Notes: generated by a model from the letters alone, not told the origin. A stretch of DNA of 64,000 nucleotides from Pseudonocardia sp. KRD291 (GCF_019263595.1 NZ_JADQDD010000002.1:31374-95373), one strand, 5' to 3'; positions 7,639 to 17,024 are shown, counted from the first letter of the stretch. Translations and numbers: made by a program.

Positions 7639-8823
7639 TCAGATGCGCTCGAGCAGCAGGGCGTTCGCCATGCCGCCGGCCTCGCACATGGCCTGTAGCC
7701 CGATCCGCCCGCCGGTGGCCTCGAGCGCGCCGAGCATGGTGGTGGCCAGCCGCGCACCGGAGGCGCCCAGCGGGTGTCCCAGGGCGATCGCACCGCCGCG
7801 CGGGTTGAGCCGGGCCGGATCCGCGTCGAACTCGGCCTGCCAGGCCAGGGGCACCGAGGCGAACGCCTCGTTGACCTCGTAGTGGTCCACGTCGGCGAGC
7901 GCCAGCCCTGCCCGGTCGAGTACCCGGCGGGTGGCCGGGATCGGCGCGGTGAGCATCGCGATCGGGTCGTCCCCGCAGACCGCGAACCCGCGGAACCGGG
8001 CGCGCGGGCTCAGGCCGAGCTCGGTCGCGGCGCGCTCGCTCGTCAGCAGGATCGCGCTCGCGCCGTCGGTGATCTGTGACGAGTTGCCGGCCGTGACCGA
8101 CCACCCGATCTCGGGGAACCGCCGTGCCGCGTCGTCGTCGGCGAAGGCCGGCGTCAGCCCGGCGAGCTTCTCGGCGGTGGTCCCGCGACGGATACTCTCG
8201 TCGCGCGCCACGACCGTGCCGTCCCCCAGCGTGATCGGCACGATCTCGCGGTCGAAGCCGCCGGAGTCCGCGGCCTCGCCGGCCAACCGGTGCGAGCGGG
8301 CCGCGTAGTCGTCGAGCTGCTCGCGGGAGAGCTTCCAGCGCGCGGCCACGAGCTCGGCGGCGACGCCTTGGGACACCAGGCCCGGGGCGTAGCGCGCAGT
8401 GACCGACGGCCCGTACACGTCGGCGCCGAGCCGGTTGCTGCCCATCGGGACCCGGCTCATCGACTCGACGCCGGCCACCACCACGACGTCGTACTGACCG
8501 CTCATGATCCCGGCCGCGGCGAAGTGCACCGCCTGCTGACTCGACCCGCACTTGCGCTCGACGGTCACGGCCGGGACGTGCTCGGGCAGGCCGGCGGCGA
8601 GCCACGCCATGCGGCCCACGTTGCCGGACTGCTCGCCGGCCTGGCTCACGCATCCGGTCACCACGTCGTCGACCCGGGCAGGGTCGATCCCGGTGCGCGC
8701 CAGCAGACCCGAGATCGTCTGCGCGAGCAGTTCCACCGCATGCAGGCCGGACAGTGCGCCGCCGGGCTTGCCCTTGCCCATCGGCGACCGGACCGCGTCG
8801 ACCACTACTGCCTCGTCCATCAC
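7639..8823 (-). CDS. Thiolase (acetyl-CoA acyltransferase)
   Basis: A 394-residue thiolase that cleaves 3-oxoacyl-CoA with CoA. Nucleophilic cysteine at 92 (ERKCGSSQQ), histidine at about 350 (ALGHPLGASG) and acid-base cysteine at about 380 (AMCEAGGMANA); NEAFAS is also present. All catalytic residues are intact, unlike the thiolase-like protein at 308-1465. The ATG at 8823 follows a GAGGAGG site, with a TATAAT box further upstream. First gene of the thiolase-SDR-hydratase operon. Confidence 0.93.
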   Translation of the reverse strand: MMDEAVVVDAVRSPMGKGKPGGALSGLHAVELLAQTISGLLARTGIDPARVDDVVTGCVSQAGEQSGNVGRMAWLAAGLPEHVPAVTVERKCGSSQQAVHFAAAGIMSGQYDVVVVAGVESMSRVPMGSNRLGADVYGPSVTARYAPGLVSQGVAAELVAARWKLSREQLDDYAARSHRLAGEAADSGGFDREIVPITLGDGTVVARDESIRRGTTAEKLAGLTPAFADDDAARRFPEIGWSVTAGNSSQITDGASAILLTSERAATELGLSPRARFRGFAVCGDDPIAMLTAPIPATRRVLDRAGLALADVDHYEVNEAFASVPLAWQAEFDADPARLNPRGGAIALGHPLGASGARLATTMLGALEATGGRIGLQAMCEAGGMANALLLERI

Positions 8824-8842
8824 GCCTCCTCAACTCAGGATT

Positions 8843-8848
8843 ATTATA
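8843..8848 (-). promoter_or_regulatory. -10 box of the thiolase operon
   Basis: A TATAAT hexamer on the minus strand in an isolated AT-rich block, about 20 bases upstream of the thiolase start codon, in otherwise GC-rich DNA. No convincing -35 hexamer at 17 bases, so an activator or extended element may be involved. Confidence 0.55.
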
Positions 8849-8931
8849 TACATAGATTATGCGAGAGACGACCCCACGACGACGACGGGCCGTCCGCCGC
8901 GAGGGCGGACGGCCCGCAGGCACGCAGGGCT

Positions 8932-10308
8932 TCAGTCGTGGACCGAGGCCTGTGCGAACGAGTCGGCCGAGCCCCGGAACTTCGGCAGCCGCATCGTCCA
9001 CAACGCGCCGGCCACGGTGCACAGACCACCGAGCAGGAAGATCAGGGCGAGCGGCATCGTGGACCCGCCGAGCTCCTCGGCCCAGGCCAGCGCGGGGATC
9101 GGCAGGAGCGCCCCGCCGATCACGCTGGCGATCGCGAAGGAGAACGACAGCCCGAAGTAGCGCAAGCGGACCGGGAACGCCTCGGCCATCGTCGCGCCGA
9201 TCACGCCGTTGGTCATCCCGTAGTTCACCAGGCCCACGGTCATGCCGAGCCACAGCAGCGCCGGCGAGCCTTCGGAGACGAGCCAGTAACCGGGGAACGC
9301 CCACACCGCCGTGAAGATCCCGCAGAGCAGCAGCACCCGCTCCTTGCCGATCCGTCTGCCCAGGTACGCGGACCCGAGGGTCACCGGCACCACGACCACC
9401 GTCGCGATCACCATGCCGATCTCGACATCGATGGCCGTCAGCCCCTCGACGTGGCGCGGCACGAACGCGAGCAGACCCGTCGCGAAGGTGAGCACGGCGA
9501 TCGCCGCAGCCTGCCAACAGAGAATCATGGCCACGATGGCCTTCCAGCCCTCCCGGAGGGTGACCCCGAAGCCGGCACGGGGCACCTTCTCCGACTCCGC
9601 GCGCGCGATCGCGGCCTTGAACTCGGGGGTCTCCTCGATCCGCGTGCGGATGACGATCCCGACCGCGATCAGGACCGCGCCGGCCAGGAACGGGATCCGC
9701 CAGCCCCAGGCCTGGAACGTCTCCGGGCTCACCGCGGTGCCGATCAGCAACAGCGATCCGGCGGCCAGACCGACGCCGAGCGTCGCACCCACCTGCGGGA
9801 TCGCGCCGTAGAACGTCTTCCTCTTCTCCGGCGCGTGCTCGACCGCGATGAGGATCGCGCCGCCCCACTCGCCGCCGTAGGCAAGCCCCTGCAGCACCCG
9901 GAGCGTCACCAGCAGGATCGGGGCCGCCGCCCCGATCGTGGCGTAGGTCGGCAGCAGGCCGAGCAGCACGGTCGCGACGCCCATCAGCCCCAGCGTGAGG
10001 ATCAGCCCGCGCCGCCGGCCCACCCGGTCGCCGATCCGCCCGAACAGGATCGCCCCCACCGGCCGGACCACGAACGCCACGGCCTGGCTCGAGATCGCGA
10101 ACAGGGTGCCCGCCCACGGCGCGGCCCCGGGGAAGAACAGCGGCCCGAAGACCAGGGCCGCGACGAACGAGTACAGGATGAAGTCGTAGATCTCGATCAG
10201 GTTGCCCACGCACGACGCGGCCGCGATCTTGCGCAGGGACAACCCCTGCCCCGGCGCTGCTGGGGCGACGGGCACTCCGGGCCCGGCGGCCTGCTGTTCG
10301 GTGGTCAC
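8932..10308 (-). CDS. MFS transporter, metabolite:H+ symporter (MHS) type
   Basis: A 458-residue inner-membrane transporter with about 12 hydrophobic segments. The early GNLIEIYDFILYS motif, FGRIGDRVGRRRG in loop 2-3 and LQGLAYGGEWGGA are hallmarks of the metabolite:H+ symporter subfamily (shikimate, proline/betaine, aromatic acids). The start is a GTG at 10308 with an AAGGGG site. It lies between the beta-oxidation operon and the alcohol dehydrogenase, so it is a likely importer of the growth substrate of this region. Substrate not readable from sequence. Confidence 0.88.
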   Translation of the reverse strand: MTTEQQAAGPGVPVAPAAPGQGLSLRKIAAASCVGNLIEIYDFILYSFVAALVFGPLFFPGAAPWAGTLFAISSQAVAFVVRPVGAILFGRIGDRVGRRRGLILTLGLMGVATVLLGLLPTYATIGAAAPILLVTLRVLQGLAYGGEWGGAILIAVEHAPEKRKTFYGAIPQVGATLGVGLAAGSLLLIGTAVSPETFQAWGWRIPFLAGAVLIAVGIVIRTRIEETPEFKAAIARAESEKVPRAGFGVTLREGWKAIVAMILCWQAAAIAVLTFATGLLAFVPRHVEGLTAIDVEIGMVIATVVVVPVTLGSAYLGRRIGKERVLLLCGIFTAVWAFPGYWLVSEGSPALLWLGMTVGLVNYGMTNGVIGATMAEAFPVRLRYFGLSFSFAIASVIGGALLPIPALAWAEELGGSTMPLALIFLLGGLCTVAGALWTMRLPKFRGSADSFAQASVHD

Positions 10309-10374
10309 GGTCGTTCCCCTTCCTTCCGGATGGCGTCATTGCCGTCCCGGGGTATCCAGCACGGGGGGTGCACG

Positions 10375-11424
10375 TCAGTTCTGCTCGGGGAGCAGCACAC
10401 CGCGGCCGGTGAGCCGGCCGGCCTCCAGCTCGTCCAGCGCCAGCAGGCCCTGGTCCAGCGGGAAGGTCTGGACCTGCGGCCTCAGGTGACCGGATGCCGC
10501 GAGGGCGACCACCTCGACCAGATCCGCCTTCGTCCCGCTGTAGGGACGGGTCAGCGAGGCCCCCCAGGGCAGCGACATGGCGCCCTGGCTGGTCTCGAAC
10601 GTGAAGTGCCCCTCCGTGAGCCCGATCGCCCGCACGGCGCCGTACGGAGCGACGATCCCGGTGGCCAGCGCCAGCGTGGAGTCGGTCCCCACCAGGTCCA
10701 GCACCACTTCCGCGCCGTAGCCGCCGGTTCTAGAGAGCACCTGCTCCGCGACCGTCGGGTCAGCGGAGTGCAGGGCGGCGTCGACCTCGCTGCGGACGGC
10801 GTCCAGTGCGTCGTCGCGAACGTCCAGCACGACGATCCGGGCGGCGGTGATCGCCCGCAGGATCTGGATCGCCATCCGGCCGAGGCCACCGGCGCCGATC
10901 ACGACGGCGATCGAGCCCGGGGTGAGCAGGTGCGCGGTCTCGCGCACCGAGTGGTACGGCGTCAGCGCGGCGTCGGTGAGGGTCGCGGCGACGGCCGGGT
11001 CGAGGTCGGCGATCCCGACGAGAGCCGCCGCCGGGACGACCATGTACTCCGCCATGCCGCCGTTCACGCTGACACCCGGCGTCGCCGCCGGGAACATCCG
11101 GTTGCCGGTGCGACGGCACGCGTTCTGCCGGCCGGCGGTACACGCCGAGCACGTCCCGCAGGACCACACCGGATAGACCGCCGCGGAGGTTCCGGCTTCC
11201 CAGCCGCGAACCCCTGCGCCGACCTCGACGATCTCGCCCGCCGTTTCGTGTCCCAGGATCGTGCCGGCAGGGATCCATGCCTCCGTGGTCCGGCGCATGT
11301 GCACGTCGGTCTGGCACACGCCCGCGGCGAGCACCCGCAGCAGGACCTCGTGCTCGCCGACCACCGGTGTGTCGACCTCGGTGAGCTCGAGCTTCGTGGG
11401 CCCCAGGAGCTGGATCGCCTTCAT
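10375..11424 (-). CDS. Zinc-dependent alcohol dehydrogenase (MDR)
   Basis: A 349-residue medium-chain dehydrogenase. Catalytic zinc ligands C37 (GVCQTD), H59 and E60 (GHET); structural zinc cysteines at 89, 92, 95 and 103. Rossmann motif GAGGLG follows at about 175-180. It should oxidise an alcohol with NAD(P). The start chosen is ATG 11424 (MKAIQLLG), the conserved beginning of the family; the frame runs 30 codons further upstream into the promoter. Promoter with TTGACA and the CCCTAGATT motif lies just upstream. Confidence 0.9.
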   Translation of the reverse strand: MKAIQLLGPTKLELTEVDTPVVGEHEVLLRVLAAGVCQTDVHMRRTTEAWIPAGTILGHETAGEIVEVGAGVRGWEAGTSAAVYPVWSCGTCSACTAGRQNACRRTGNRMFPAATPGVSVNGGMAEYMVVPAAALVGIADLDPAVAATLTDAALTPYHSVRETAHLLTPGSIAVVIGAGGLGRMAIQILRAITAARIVVLDVRDDALDAVRSEVDAALHSADPTVAEQVLSRTGGYGAEVVLDLVGTDSTLALATGIVAPYGAVRAIGLTEGHFTFETSQGAMSLPWGASLTRPYSGTKADLVEVVALAASGHLRPQVQTFPLDQGLLALDELEAGRLTGRGVLLPEQN

Positions 11425-11468
11425 GGGCCGCCTCCGTCGTTGTGCCGGAGCGAGCAGCCCCGACGTAG

Positions 11469-11507
11469 AATCTAGGGACATAGTATGTATGGACACGGCG
11501 GTGTCAA
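11469..11507 (-). promoter_or_regulatory. Alcohol dehydrogenase promoter with palindrome and shared motif
   Basis: On the minus strand: TTGACA (11507-11502), then the perfect short palindrome ACATACTATGT, then CCCTAGATT. The palindrome overlaps the expected -10 position (TACTAT, 16 bases from TTGACA), as expected for an operator. The ATGTCCCTAGATT part matches the promoter element at 2773-2790. Confidence 0.6.
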
Positions 11508-11715
11508 GGGTCACGATCGGAATGCGTGGAAAGGGGAGAGCCCGGAGCGTTCGTCACGTTCGCCACCTCGGCCCGGTCGGAAGCCGTGCGGCGGACCGTC
11601 GTCCACACAGGGGATCTCGAAGACCTGTGAGCCCACGAGTTCGCCCGAGGCCGCGCACCCTGCCCCGGCCGCCTGGCGGACCTGCAGACCGGGTGGGCCT
11701 ATGGCCGCGAAACGG

Positions 11716-12363
11716 TCACGTGGGATCGGCCATGGATCCGCCGACGAGGGCGAGGGCGAAGCCGATGTACTGGGCGGCGATCTCCTCGGGCCTTTTGGGC
11801 CCGCCCGGGGTGTACCACTCGGCCACGCCCTGGCAGAGCACGAGCACGGCGCGAGTGGCCTCGTTGGGGTCGGTTGTGCGGAACTCGCCGGTGGCGCGGG
11901 CGGCCTCGACCTCGGTGAGCACCATGCGTTGAAGTTCGTCTCGAAGGGCGACGTGCCTGCTCCGGTATGGCTCCTCCAGCGCATGGATCTCGCGGGCCGC
12001 TCTGGCGAGCCGGCGCCGGTGCGACATATACAGCACGATGTTCTCGACGAGCGCGATGAACCGGTCGCGGGGCGCATCCTCTGCTGCGGCGAGCGCGGCC
12101 CGGCTACGGGCCATGACGTCCTCGTTCGATATCCGTAGCAGGGTCGCGAGCATCTCTTGCTTGCTGGAGTGGTGGTGGTAGAGGCCGGGGACCGACAGGC
12201 CCGCCTTCATCGCGATGGCCCGCACGGTGGTGCCGTGGTAGCCGAACTTGACGAAGACGTCGAGTGCCGCGTCGAGGACGTCCGGCAGTGTGCGGTCGTG
12301 CGTGTAGCGCCGCCAGTCAACGATCTCGACGTCTAGCTGCTCGTGGTCCACGCTGGTCATCAC
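11716..12363 (-). CDS. TetR-family regulator
   Basis: A 215-residue repressor. N-terminal helix-turn-helix about residues 25-70 (FVKFGYHGTTVRAIAMKAGL, then GLYHHHSSKQEML). The C-terminal domain is helical with a TetR_C-like ACR-type ending (RPEEIAAQYIGFALALV). It lies 19 bases after the stop of the MaoC-like gene, as the last gene of the long minus-strand operon, so it may control that operon. An ACCGA-N8-TCGGT dyad at 17731 upstream of the operon is a candidate target. Two ATGs (12363 and 12360) are possible starts. Confidence 0.9.
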   Translation of the reverse strand: MMTSVDHEQLDVEIVDWRRYTHDRTLPDVLDAALDVFVKFGYHGTTVRAIAMKAGLSVPGLYHHHSSKQEMLATLLRISNEDVMARSRAALAAAEDAPRDRFIALVENIVLYMSHRRRLARAAREIHALEEPYRSRHVALRDELQRMVLTEVEAARATGEFRTTDPNEATRAVLVLCQGVAEWYTPGGPKRPEEIAAQYIGFALALVGGSMADPT

Positions 12364-12382
12364 ACCACTTTCCTTGCCGGGC

Positions 12383-13264
12383 TCAGGCCGCGGCGTACCC
12401 GACTTCGGCGTACACGTGGCCGCCCCGGGCGTGGTCGCCGCACACGCTGTAGGTCCGGCCGTCCGTGTGCCCCCGCAGGGTCAGCACGTCTCCGGGGACG
12501 GCCGGGCGCGCCAGCCGCAGCTGCAGCGAGCGGCACCAGGCCCGGCCCGATGTTGCACCGGTGAACCGGAGCACCAGGCCCGCCGTGGTGACGATGCTCG
12601 CGATGATGTCCGGAAGCCCTTGCGCTGTGGCGACCTGATGGTCGTGGTGTACCGCCTCGTGGTCGTTCGACGCCAACGACGCGGTCACAATCAGAGTGCG
12701 GCTCAGGGGGACGGCCAACGGCTCCAGGTTCTGAGGCCCCTCATTGACGCTGGCTGGCCGTCTGCCTCGCTCCCCCGGCGCCGGATCGAAGTAGAAGGTG
12801 CGGGCGCGCAGCCGGCCGACGGGGCCCTCGTCGTCGGCGATCGTGAAGCCGATCGTGACGAAGCGCCCGCGGCCGAGCGCGGTGTCCTTGAGTGCGGACA
12901 CCGCCTCCACCCGGGACCGTTCTGTGAGCAGCACACCGGGATGGATGGGGCGCAGATACTCCTGCTCGTAGTCGGTGGCAACGACCGCGGTCAGTCCTGC
13001 CTCGCGGGCGAGCCCGCGCACCCGGGCGTGCAGCGTGGGGTGCGCGGCCCGGTCGGTGACCGGCATGGTCCAGGTCTGCAGCATCGCGGGCGGCGCGAGG
13101 ACCGTCGGGTATCCGGCTCGGCGCGCCGCCGCCTCGTCGAGGTACAGCGGGTTCGTCTCATCGAGAGCCGCGCACCAGGTGCGGATCGCGTACTCGCTCA
13201 CCGGCACCTCGGCGCTCCGCTGACCGCCGTCGAGCGTCGCGGCGAGGTCGAGTGCGTCGGTCAT
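12383..13264 (-). CDS. MaoC/FAS1-type dehydratase domain protein
   Basis: A 293-residue double hot-dog protein. The N-terminal half has the MaoC_dehydrat_N pattern DETNPLYLDEAAARRAGYP followed by the PAMLQTW segment. The C-terminal half carries a second hot-dog ending in a typical GDVLTLRG strand. Likely an enoyl-CoA hydratase or a 3-hydroxyacyl-CoA dehydratase. The start ATG at 13264 overlaps the stop of the CoA-transferase (ATGA). A longer frame continues upstream inside the CoA-transferase antisense to nothing conserved and is rejected. Confidence 0.8.
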   Translation of the reverse strand: MTDALDLAATLDGGQRSAEVPVSEYAIRTWCAALDETNPLYLDEAAARRAGYPTVLAPPAMLQTWTMPVTDRAAHPTLHARVRGLAREAGLTAVVATDYEQEYLRPIHPGVLLTERSRVEAVSALKDTALGRGRFVTIGFTIADDEGPVGRLRARTFYFDPAPGERGRRPASVNEGPQNLEPLAVPLSRTLIVTASLASNDHEAVHHDHQVATAQGLPDIIASIVTTAGLVLRFTGATSGRAWCRSLQLRLARPAVPGDVLTLRGHTDGRTYSVCGDHARGGHVYAEVGYAAA

Positions 13265-14388
13265 CCTCGAAACTCCACGGCGTCCAGCTCCCGACGGGGT
13301 CGCAGCGGGCGTTCGACGGTGCGCTCCAACCGCACCGGGCTCGCCACACCGCGCTCCTCGCCGACCTCTCGGAGCAGCCCGCTCTCGGCGGCCAGCGGAT
13401 CCGCGACGACAGCGGCGTAGTCCTTGACCTCGGCGACGAGGACGCCGACCTCCAGCAGACGGGCGACCCACTCCGCGACGCTGCCGCCGGCGAGTCTCTT
13501 CTCGATCAGCTCGACCAGCTCGCCACGGTGCCGGGCCCGGTCGACACCATCGGTGAACCGCGGGTCGTCGAGCAGCTCGGGAGCTCCGATCGCGGCGGTG
13601 AACGCGCGCCAGTGCGAGTCGAGGTAGGCGCTGACGATGATGGCGCCGTCCGCGCATCGCAGGAGGTCGGCGGGCGCGGTGAGGGGGGCGCTGTTGCCGG
13701 CCCGCGGTGACTGCACACCGGTCATGAGAAATTCGGTCAGCGGGCCGGTCTGCAGGTGCAGGGCAACGTCGTACAGGCTCAGCCGCACGACATCCCCACG
13801 TCCGGTTCGCTCCCGGCGGAACAATGCGGCCAGCACGCCATGGCACAGCGCGTGCCCGCACGCCGCGTCCACGGCGGTGAAGCCGATCTTGGTTCCGGGG
13901 CGGTCCGGGTAGCCCGTGGTCGAGATGATCCCGCTTTCGGCCTGCACCACGATGTCTACGCCGCCCTTGGTCCGCCCGATCGGTCCGCGCCCGAAGCCGG
14001 ACACCGACGCGTAGACCAGCCGCGGGTTGCGGTCGAGCAGCTCGTCCGCACCCAGGCCCAGACGTTCCATCACACCCGGCCGGGCAGCCTCGATCACCAC
14101 GTCTGCTTCGTCGATCAGGCGCAGCACCCGCTCGCGGCCCTCCGGGCTACGCAGGTCCAATCGGATCAGCCGCTTGTCGCGGTTGTAGCCCACGAAGACC
14201 GGTGAGTCCGGCAGCCTCGCCGCCGCGAGCGAGCGCAGCAGCCTGCCGCCATCACCCTGCGGAGGCTCGACCTTGACCACGTCCGCGCCGTAGTCGGCCA
14301 GTAGCAGACCGGCCGACGGACCGGCGACCATCTGGGCCAGCTCCAGGACCTTGATGCCGGCGAGCGGGAGCTCTTCGCCGGCGCTCAC
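13261..14388 (-). CDS. CaiB/BaiF-type (class III) CoA-transferase
   Basis: A 375-residue CoA-transferase. N-terminal GIKVLELAQMVAGPSAG motif, then DYGADVVKVEPPQGD, and the RDKRLIRLDL strand typical of family III. It moves CoA between carboxylic acids and would activate the acid handled by this operon. The conserved aspartate near residue 170 is in the IGFTAVDAACGH region. GTG start at 14388 lies in a GTGA overlap with the preceding gene stop. Somewhat shorter than average but complete. Confidence 0.9.
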   Translation of the reverse strand: MSAGEELPLAGIKVLELAQMVAGPSAGLLLADYGADVVKVEPPQGDGGRLLRSLAAARLPDSPVFVGYNRDKRLIRLDLRSPEGRERVLRLIDEADVVIEAARPGVMERLGLGADELLDRNPRLVYASVSGFGRGPIGRTKGGVDIVVQAESGIISTTGYPDRPGTKIGFTAVDAACGHALCHGVLAALFRRERTGRGDVVRLSLYDVALHLQTGPLTEFLMTGVQSPRAGNSAPLTAPADLLRCADGAIIVSAYLDSHWRAFTAAIGAPELLDDPRFTDGVDRARHRGELVELIEKRLAGGSVAEWVARLLEVGVLVAEVKDYAAVVADPLAAESGLLREVGEERGVASPVRLERTVERPLRPRRELDAVEFRG

Positions 14389-15497
14389 GACAGGCCCAGC
14401 CACGGCAGCCGGCCACTCAGGATCAGCGTCATGCTTCCCTGCCCGCGGCTCACCGGACCGGCCCCTACCAGCTCGACGGCGACCGGCTGGATCCGGTGCC
14501 AGTGCTCGTTCTCGGTGCCGTCCGGGTAGCGAATCGTCGAGGGATGGGAGACGTCCCAGACGTCGTGCTCGAGACGCGCGTCGCGCCACACGCCGAGGCC
14601 ACCGCGGTCCGACCAGCCGCCGGAGTAGCCGAGGCCCTGCATCGCGATCGAGGAGCCCAGCGCCGTGCAGCGGAACGTCACCTCCTCGCCGTCGGACAGG
14701 GTGGCGCCGAGCGCGCAGTCGGTGAACCGCCGGGTGTCCGGGTGCAGTGAGACGTCCAGGTCGGTACCGGAAACCTCCTGCACCAATCTGCTGCCGTCCC
14801 GCCACGCGAGGTCGCCGGTGACGTAGCCGGGATCGTCGCCGCGCCGGTCGAACAGGACGTGCCCGGCGACCGCGTCGGTGGCGAAGAACAGGAACGCCAT
14901 GGCGAACCCCTTCTGCGCCAGGTCCGGTTTCGGCCCGGTCACCGGCTCCCGGACCCCCATCCGCGGGCGCACTCCCCACGAATGGTCGCGACAGGCCCAC
15001 CAGTCTGCGACCTCGACCGTCTCGCCGCCCACTTCCAGCCGTCCACGGACGGTGCCGATCTGATCGAACCGGCGGTAGTTCTCGGTGACCCGGCCGCGGG
15101 TACGCGCGAAGTGCGGCCGCTCCTCGGCGGGCGGCAGCACGCCGGTCCAGATCAGTTCCCCGGACACGCCGTGCTCGCCGGGGGCGATCGTGAGCCGGAA
15201 CTCCTGCAGCGGCACGGTGGGTCGCACGGTCAGCGGCCCACAGACCGGGTCGACCTCATGGCCCAGCGAACGCGACACGCGGACGTTGTACTGCCGCCCC
15301 CGGTGCACGACGATGACGCCGCCGTCGAGCACGTTCATGTTGCGGTAGGCGCCCATGGTGACCTGGATCGCCGTGTCACCGTAGGGCGCGTAGCAGGCGA
15401 ACCAGTAGCGGTCGAAGAACCGCGGGTCGCTGGTGCCGACGTGGTCGAAGGTGGTCGGCAGCTGGTGCCAGAGGCTGTCGTCGAGGCTGGTCAGCAC
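14385..15497 (-). CDS. Lipocalin-like (AttH/CrtC-type) protein of unknown function
   Basis: A 370-residue protein rich in beta strands with tryptophans and histidines. The segment VADWWACRDHSWGVRPR (about residues 165-181) is the sort of W-DHSWG motif seen in AttH/CrtC (hydroxyneurosporene hydratase-like) double-lipocalin proteins, which bind hydrophobic ligands. No signal peptide is evident. It sits in the middle of the coupled operon between the CoA-transferase (overlap) and a small unknown protein (one-base gap). A hydratase or binding role on a hydrophobic CoA-linked substrate is possible but unproven. Confidence 0.65.
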   Translation of the reverse strand: MLTSLDDSLWHQLPTTFDHVGTSDPRFFDRYWFACYAPYGDTAIQVTMGAYRNMNVLDGGVIVVHRGRQYNVRVSRSLGHEVDPVCGPLTVRPTVPLQEFRLTIAPGEHGVSGELIWTGVLPPAEERPHFARTRGRVTENYRRFDQIGTVRGRLEVGGETVEVADWWACRDHSWGVRPRMGVREPVTGPKPDLAQKGFAMAFLFFATDAVAGHVLFDRRGDDPGYVTGDLAWRDGSRLVQEVSGTDLDVSLHPDTRRFTDCALGATLSDGEEVTFRCTALGSSIAMQGLGYSGGWSDRGGLGVWRDARLEHDVWDVSHPSTIRYPDGTENEHWHRIQPVAVELVGAGPVSRGQGSMTLILSGRLPWLGLS

Positions 15498-15498
15498 G

Positions 15499-15948
15499 TC
15501 ACCCTCCTGCCTTCGGTACGTCTGGCACCATCCGCATCGGGTAGCGGCGCGCGCGCTCGTCGAAGTGCGCAGCGATCGCCCCGTGTTCCGGGCTCGTCGG
15601 GTCGATCGCGACGACGACCTCGGAGAGCAGCGCCCGCAGCCCGTCGCTTCTGACGTCGACCGCGACGACGTCCAGCGGATCGACCGGCGCCTCGTCGAGC
15701 GCCTCCGCGATCCGTGCGCCGAGGGGCGCGGGGGCCGCCTCGCGGGCGCGGCCGAGCAGGGTGGCGGTCTCAGCGACGTCCCAGTGCAGGAACGGCAGGA
15801 TCGCGGCCCAGCTCGTCTCCAGCATCCGCAGGTTCTTCACCAGCCCGCGCAGCACCTCGGCGGCGGGGGTGCCCTCGATCTCGGGCGACACCACCCGCTC
15901 GAGCGCGAGGCAGGTGCCCGCCAGCTGCTCGGCGACGGTAGGCCTCAT
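15499..15948 (-). CDS. Small helical protein of unknown function in kinase operon
   Basis: A 149-residue, mainly helical protein with no recognised domain. Notable: AEVLRGLVKNLRMLETSW and a long alanine-rich helix. Its ATG (15948) overlaps the stop of the APH-like kinase gene by ATGA, and it ends one base before the next gene, so it is firmly part of the operon. The strict coupling to the kinase suggests a partner or accessory subunit; that is inference. Confidence 0.7.
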   Translation of the reverse strand: MRPTVAEQLAGTCLALERVVSPEIEGTPAAEVLRGLVKNLRMLETSWAAILPFLHWDVAETATLLGRAREAAPAPLGARIAEALDEAPVDPLDVVAVDVRSDGLRALLSEVVVAIDPTSPEHGAIAAHFDERARRYPMRMVPDVPKAGG

Positions 15949-16976
15949 CGTGGCCCCTCCTCGATCATCCGCAGCATCGCCCGTATGAGCCAGGTCGGGC
16001 TGTGGTGCACCCGGTCGAACCGGCCGGCGACGAACTCGTGCTGGCCGGTCAGCACGATCACGGCGAGCTTCCAGCAGGAGAACACGTTCCACCAGGTGAG
16101 CTCGGCGTCGTCCACCGCGTGGCCGGTCGCGGCCGTGTAGGCCGCGACGATCTGCTCCCGCTCCCAGAGCCCACGGATCTGGTGCTCCTTCGCCCGGACC
16201 GGGTTGGTGATCCAGCCCAGGTCCTCCAGCGGGTCCCCGAGGTGCGCGGTCTCCCAGTCCAGCACCGCGCTGATCCGATCGCCGACGACGAGTGCGTTAC
16301 CCGGCTTGAAGTCACCGTGCACGAGCACCGTTCGGGTCGAGCGGCGTGCCCGCTCGCGCAGCCAGCGCAGCACGAGCTCGAGCTCGGGCACCGGTTCGAG
16401 GGCAACCCGGCGCAGCTCGCCCTCCCACCGGTCCAACGCGGCGACCGCTGCGTCGGCACCGGGATCCTTGAGCGCACCATCGAGCCGGTGGGCGCGCCAG
16501 TCCACGTGCTGGATCCACACCAGCTGCTCCAGGAAGGCCCGGGCGAGGCCCGACCTGACCGGCTCGGAACGGTCCGAGTTCAGCACGAACCAGTCGCAGA
16601 CACCCTCGACCCGCTCCATCACCAGCGACGGGCTGCCGAACACTGCCCCGTCCTCGTCCAGCCACAGCGCCCGCGGGGCAGCGACCGGCGTCGGCTCCAG
16701 GGCCTGGAGCACCGCGAACTCCTCGCGACGCTCGGTGTCCAACAGGCTGCCTGCGGGGTCGCGGCGCACGATCAACGGCAAGTCGTGCTCCCCCGCGGTG
16801 TCCCGCCATGCGGCGTTCAGGACCCAGTTCTCCCGGGAGAGCCCGCCCGAGATGCGGACCAGCCCGGTCAGCCGTAGGTCCTCGACCCCGGGAACCCGCT
16901 CCCGGATCAGTCGCTCCAGGTGAGCGGCGACACCTCCCGGGTCGGGTTCGTGCTCTTCGGCGACGGATGGCGGCAC
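15945..16976 (-). CDS. APH-like phosphotransferase (ACAD10/LvaA-like kinase)
   Basis: A 343-residue kinase-fold protein. Glycine-rich N-lobe RISGGLSRENWVL, then catalytic HGDFKPGN (H220, D222, N227) and the metal aspartate D240 in AVLDWE. Genomic context with CoA-transferase, dehydratases and acyl-CoA dehydrogenases argues against an aminoglycoside target. It resembles the ACAD10/LvaA group, which phosphorylates hydroxyacyl-CoA substrates so that the hydroxyl can be eliminated. GTG start at 16976 with a GGGAGGAG site. Substrate unknown. Confidence 0.8.
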   Translation of the reverse strand: MPPSVAEEHEPDPGGVAAHLERLIRERVPGVEDLRLTGLVRISGGLSRENWVLNAAWRDTAGEHDLPLIVRRDPAGSLLDTERREEFAVLQALEPTPVAAPRALWLDEDGAVFGSPSLVMERVEGVCDWFVLNSDRSEPVRSGLARAFLEQLVWIQHVDWRAHRLDGALKDPGADAAVAALDRWEGELRRVALEPVPELELVLRWLRERARRSTRTVLVHGDFKPGNALVVGDRISAVLDWETAHLGDPLEDLGWITNPVRAKEHQIRGLWEREQIVAAYTAATGHAVDDAELTWWNVFSCWKLAVIVLTGQHEFVAGRFDRVHHSPTWLIRAMLRMIEEGPR

Positions 16977-17024
16977 GTGCGCAACTCCTCCCGGCGGAGC
17001 CGTGGCCGGCCCGCCGCACGATCG

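Noticed and set aside
7547..10339. 930-codon minus-strand frame
   Set aside because: Out-of-frame reading of the thiolase and transporter genes, whose own frames carry complete family motifs.
8290..11475. Very long open frame (over 1000 codons) on the plus strand
   Set aside because: It lies antisense to the thiolase, MHS transporter and alcohol dehydrogenase genes and has the R/G/H/P-rich composition of shadow frames in GC-rich DNA.
13861..15000. N-terminal extensions of the MaoC-like and CoA-transferase frames
   Set aside because: Extensions run inside neighbouring genes without conservation, and four-base overlaps give better starts.
15945..16976. Aminoglycoside resistance gene
   Set aside because: The kinase motifs fit, but operon context is CoA-ester catabolism, so a resistance role is unlikely.
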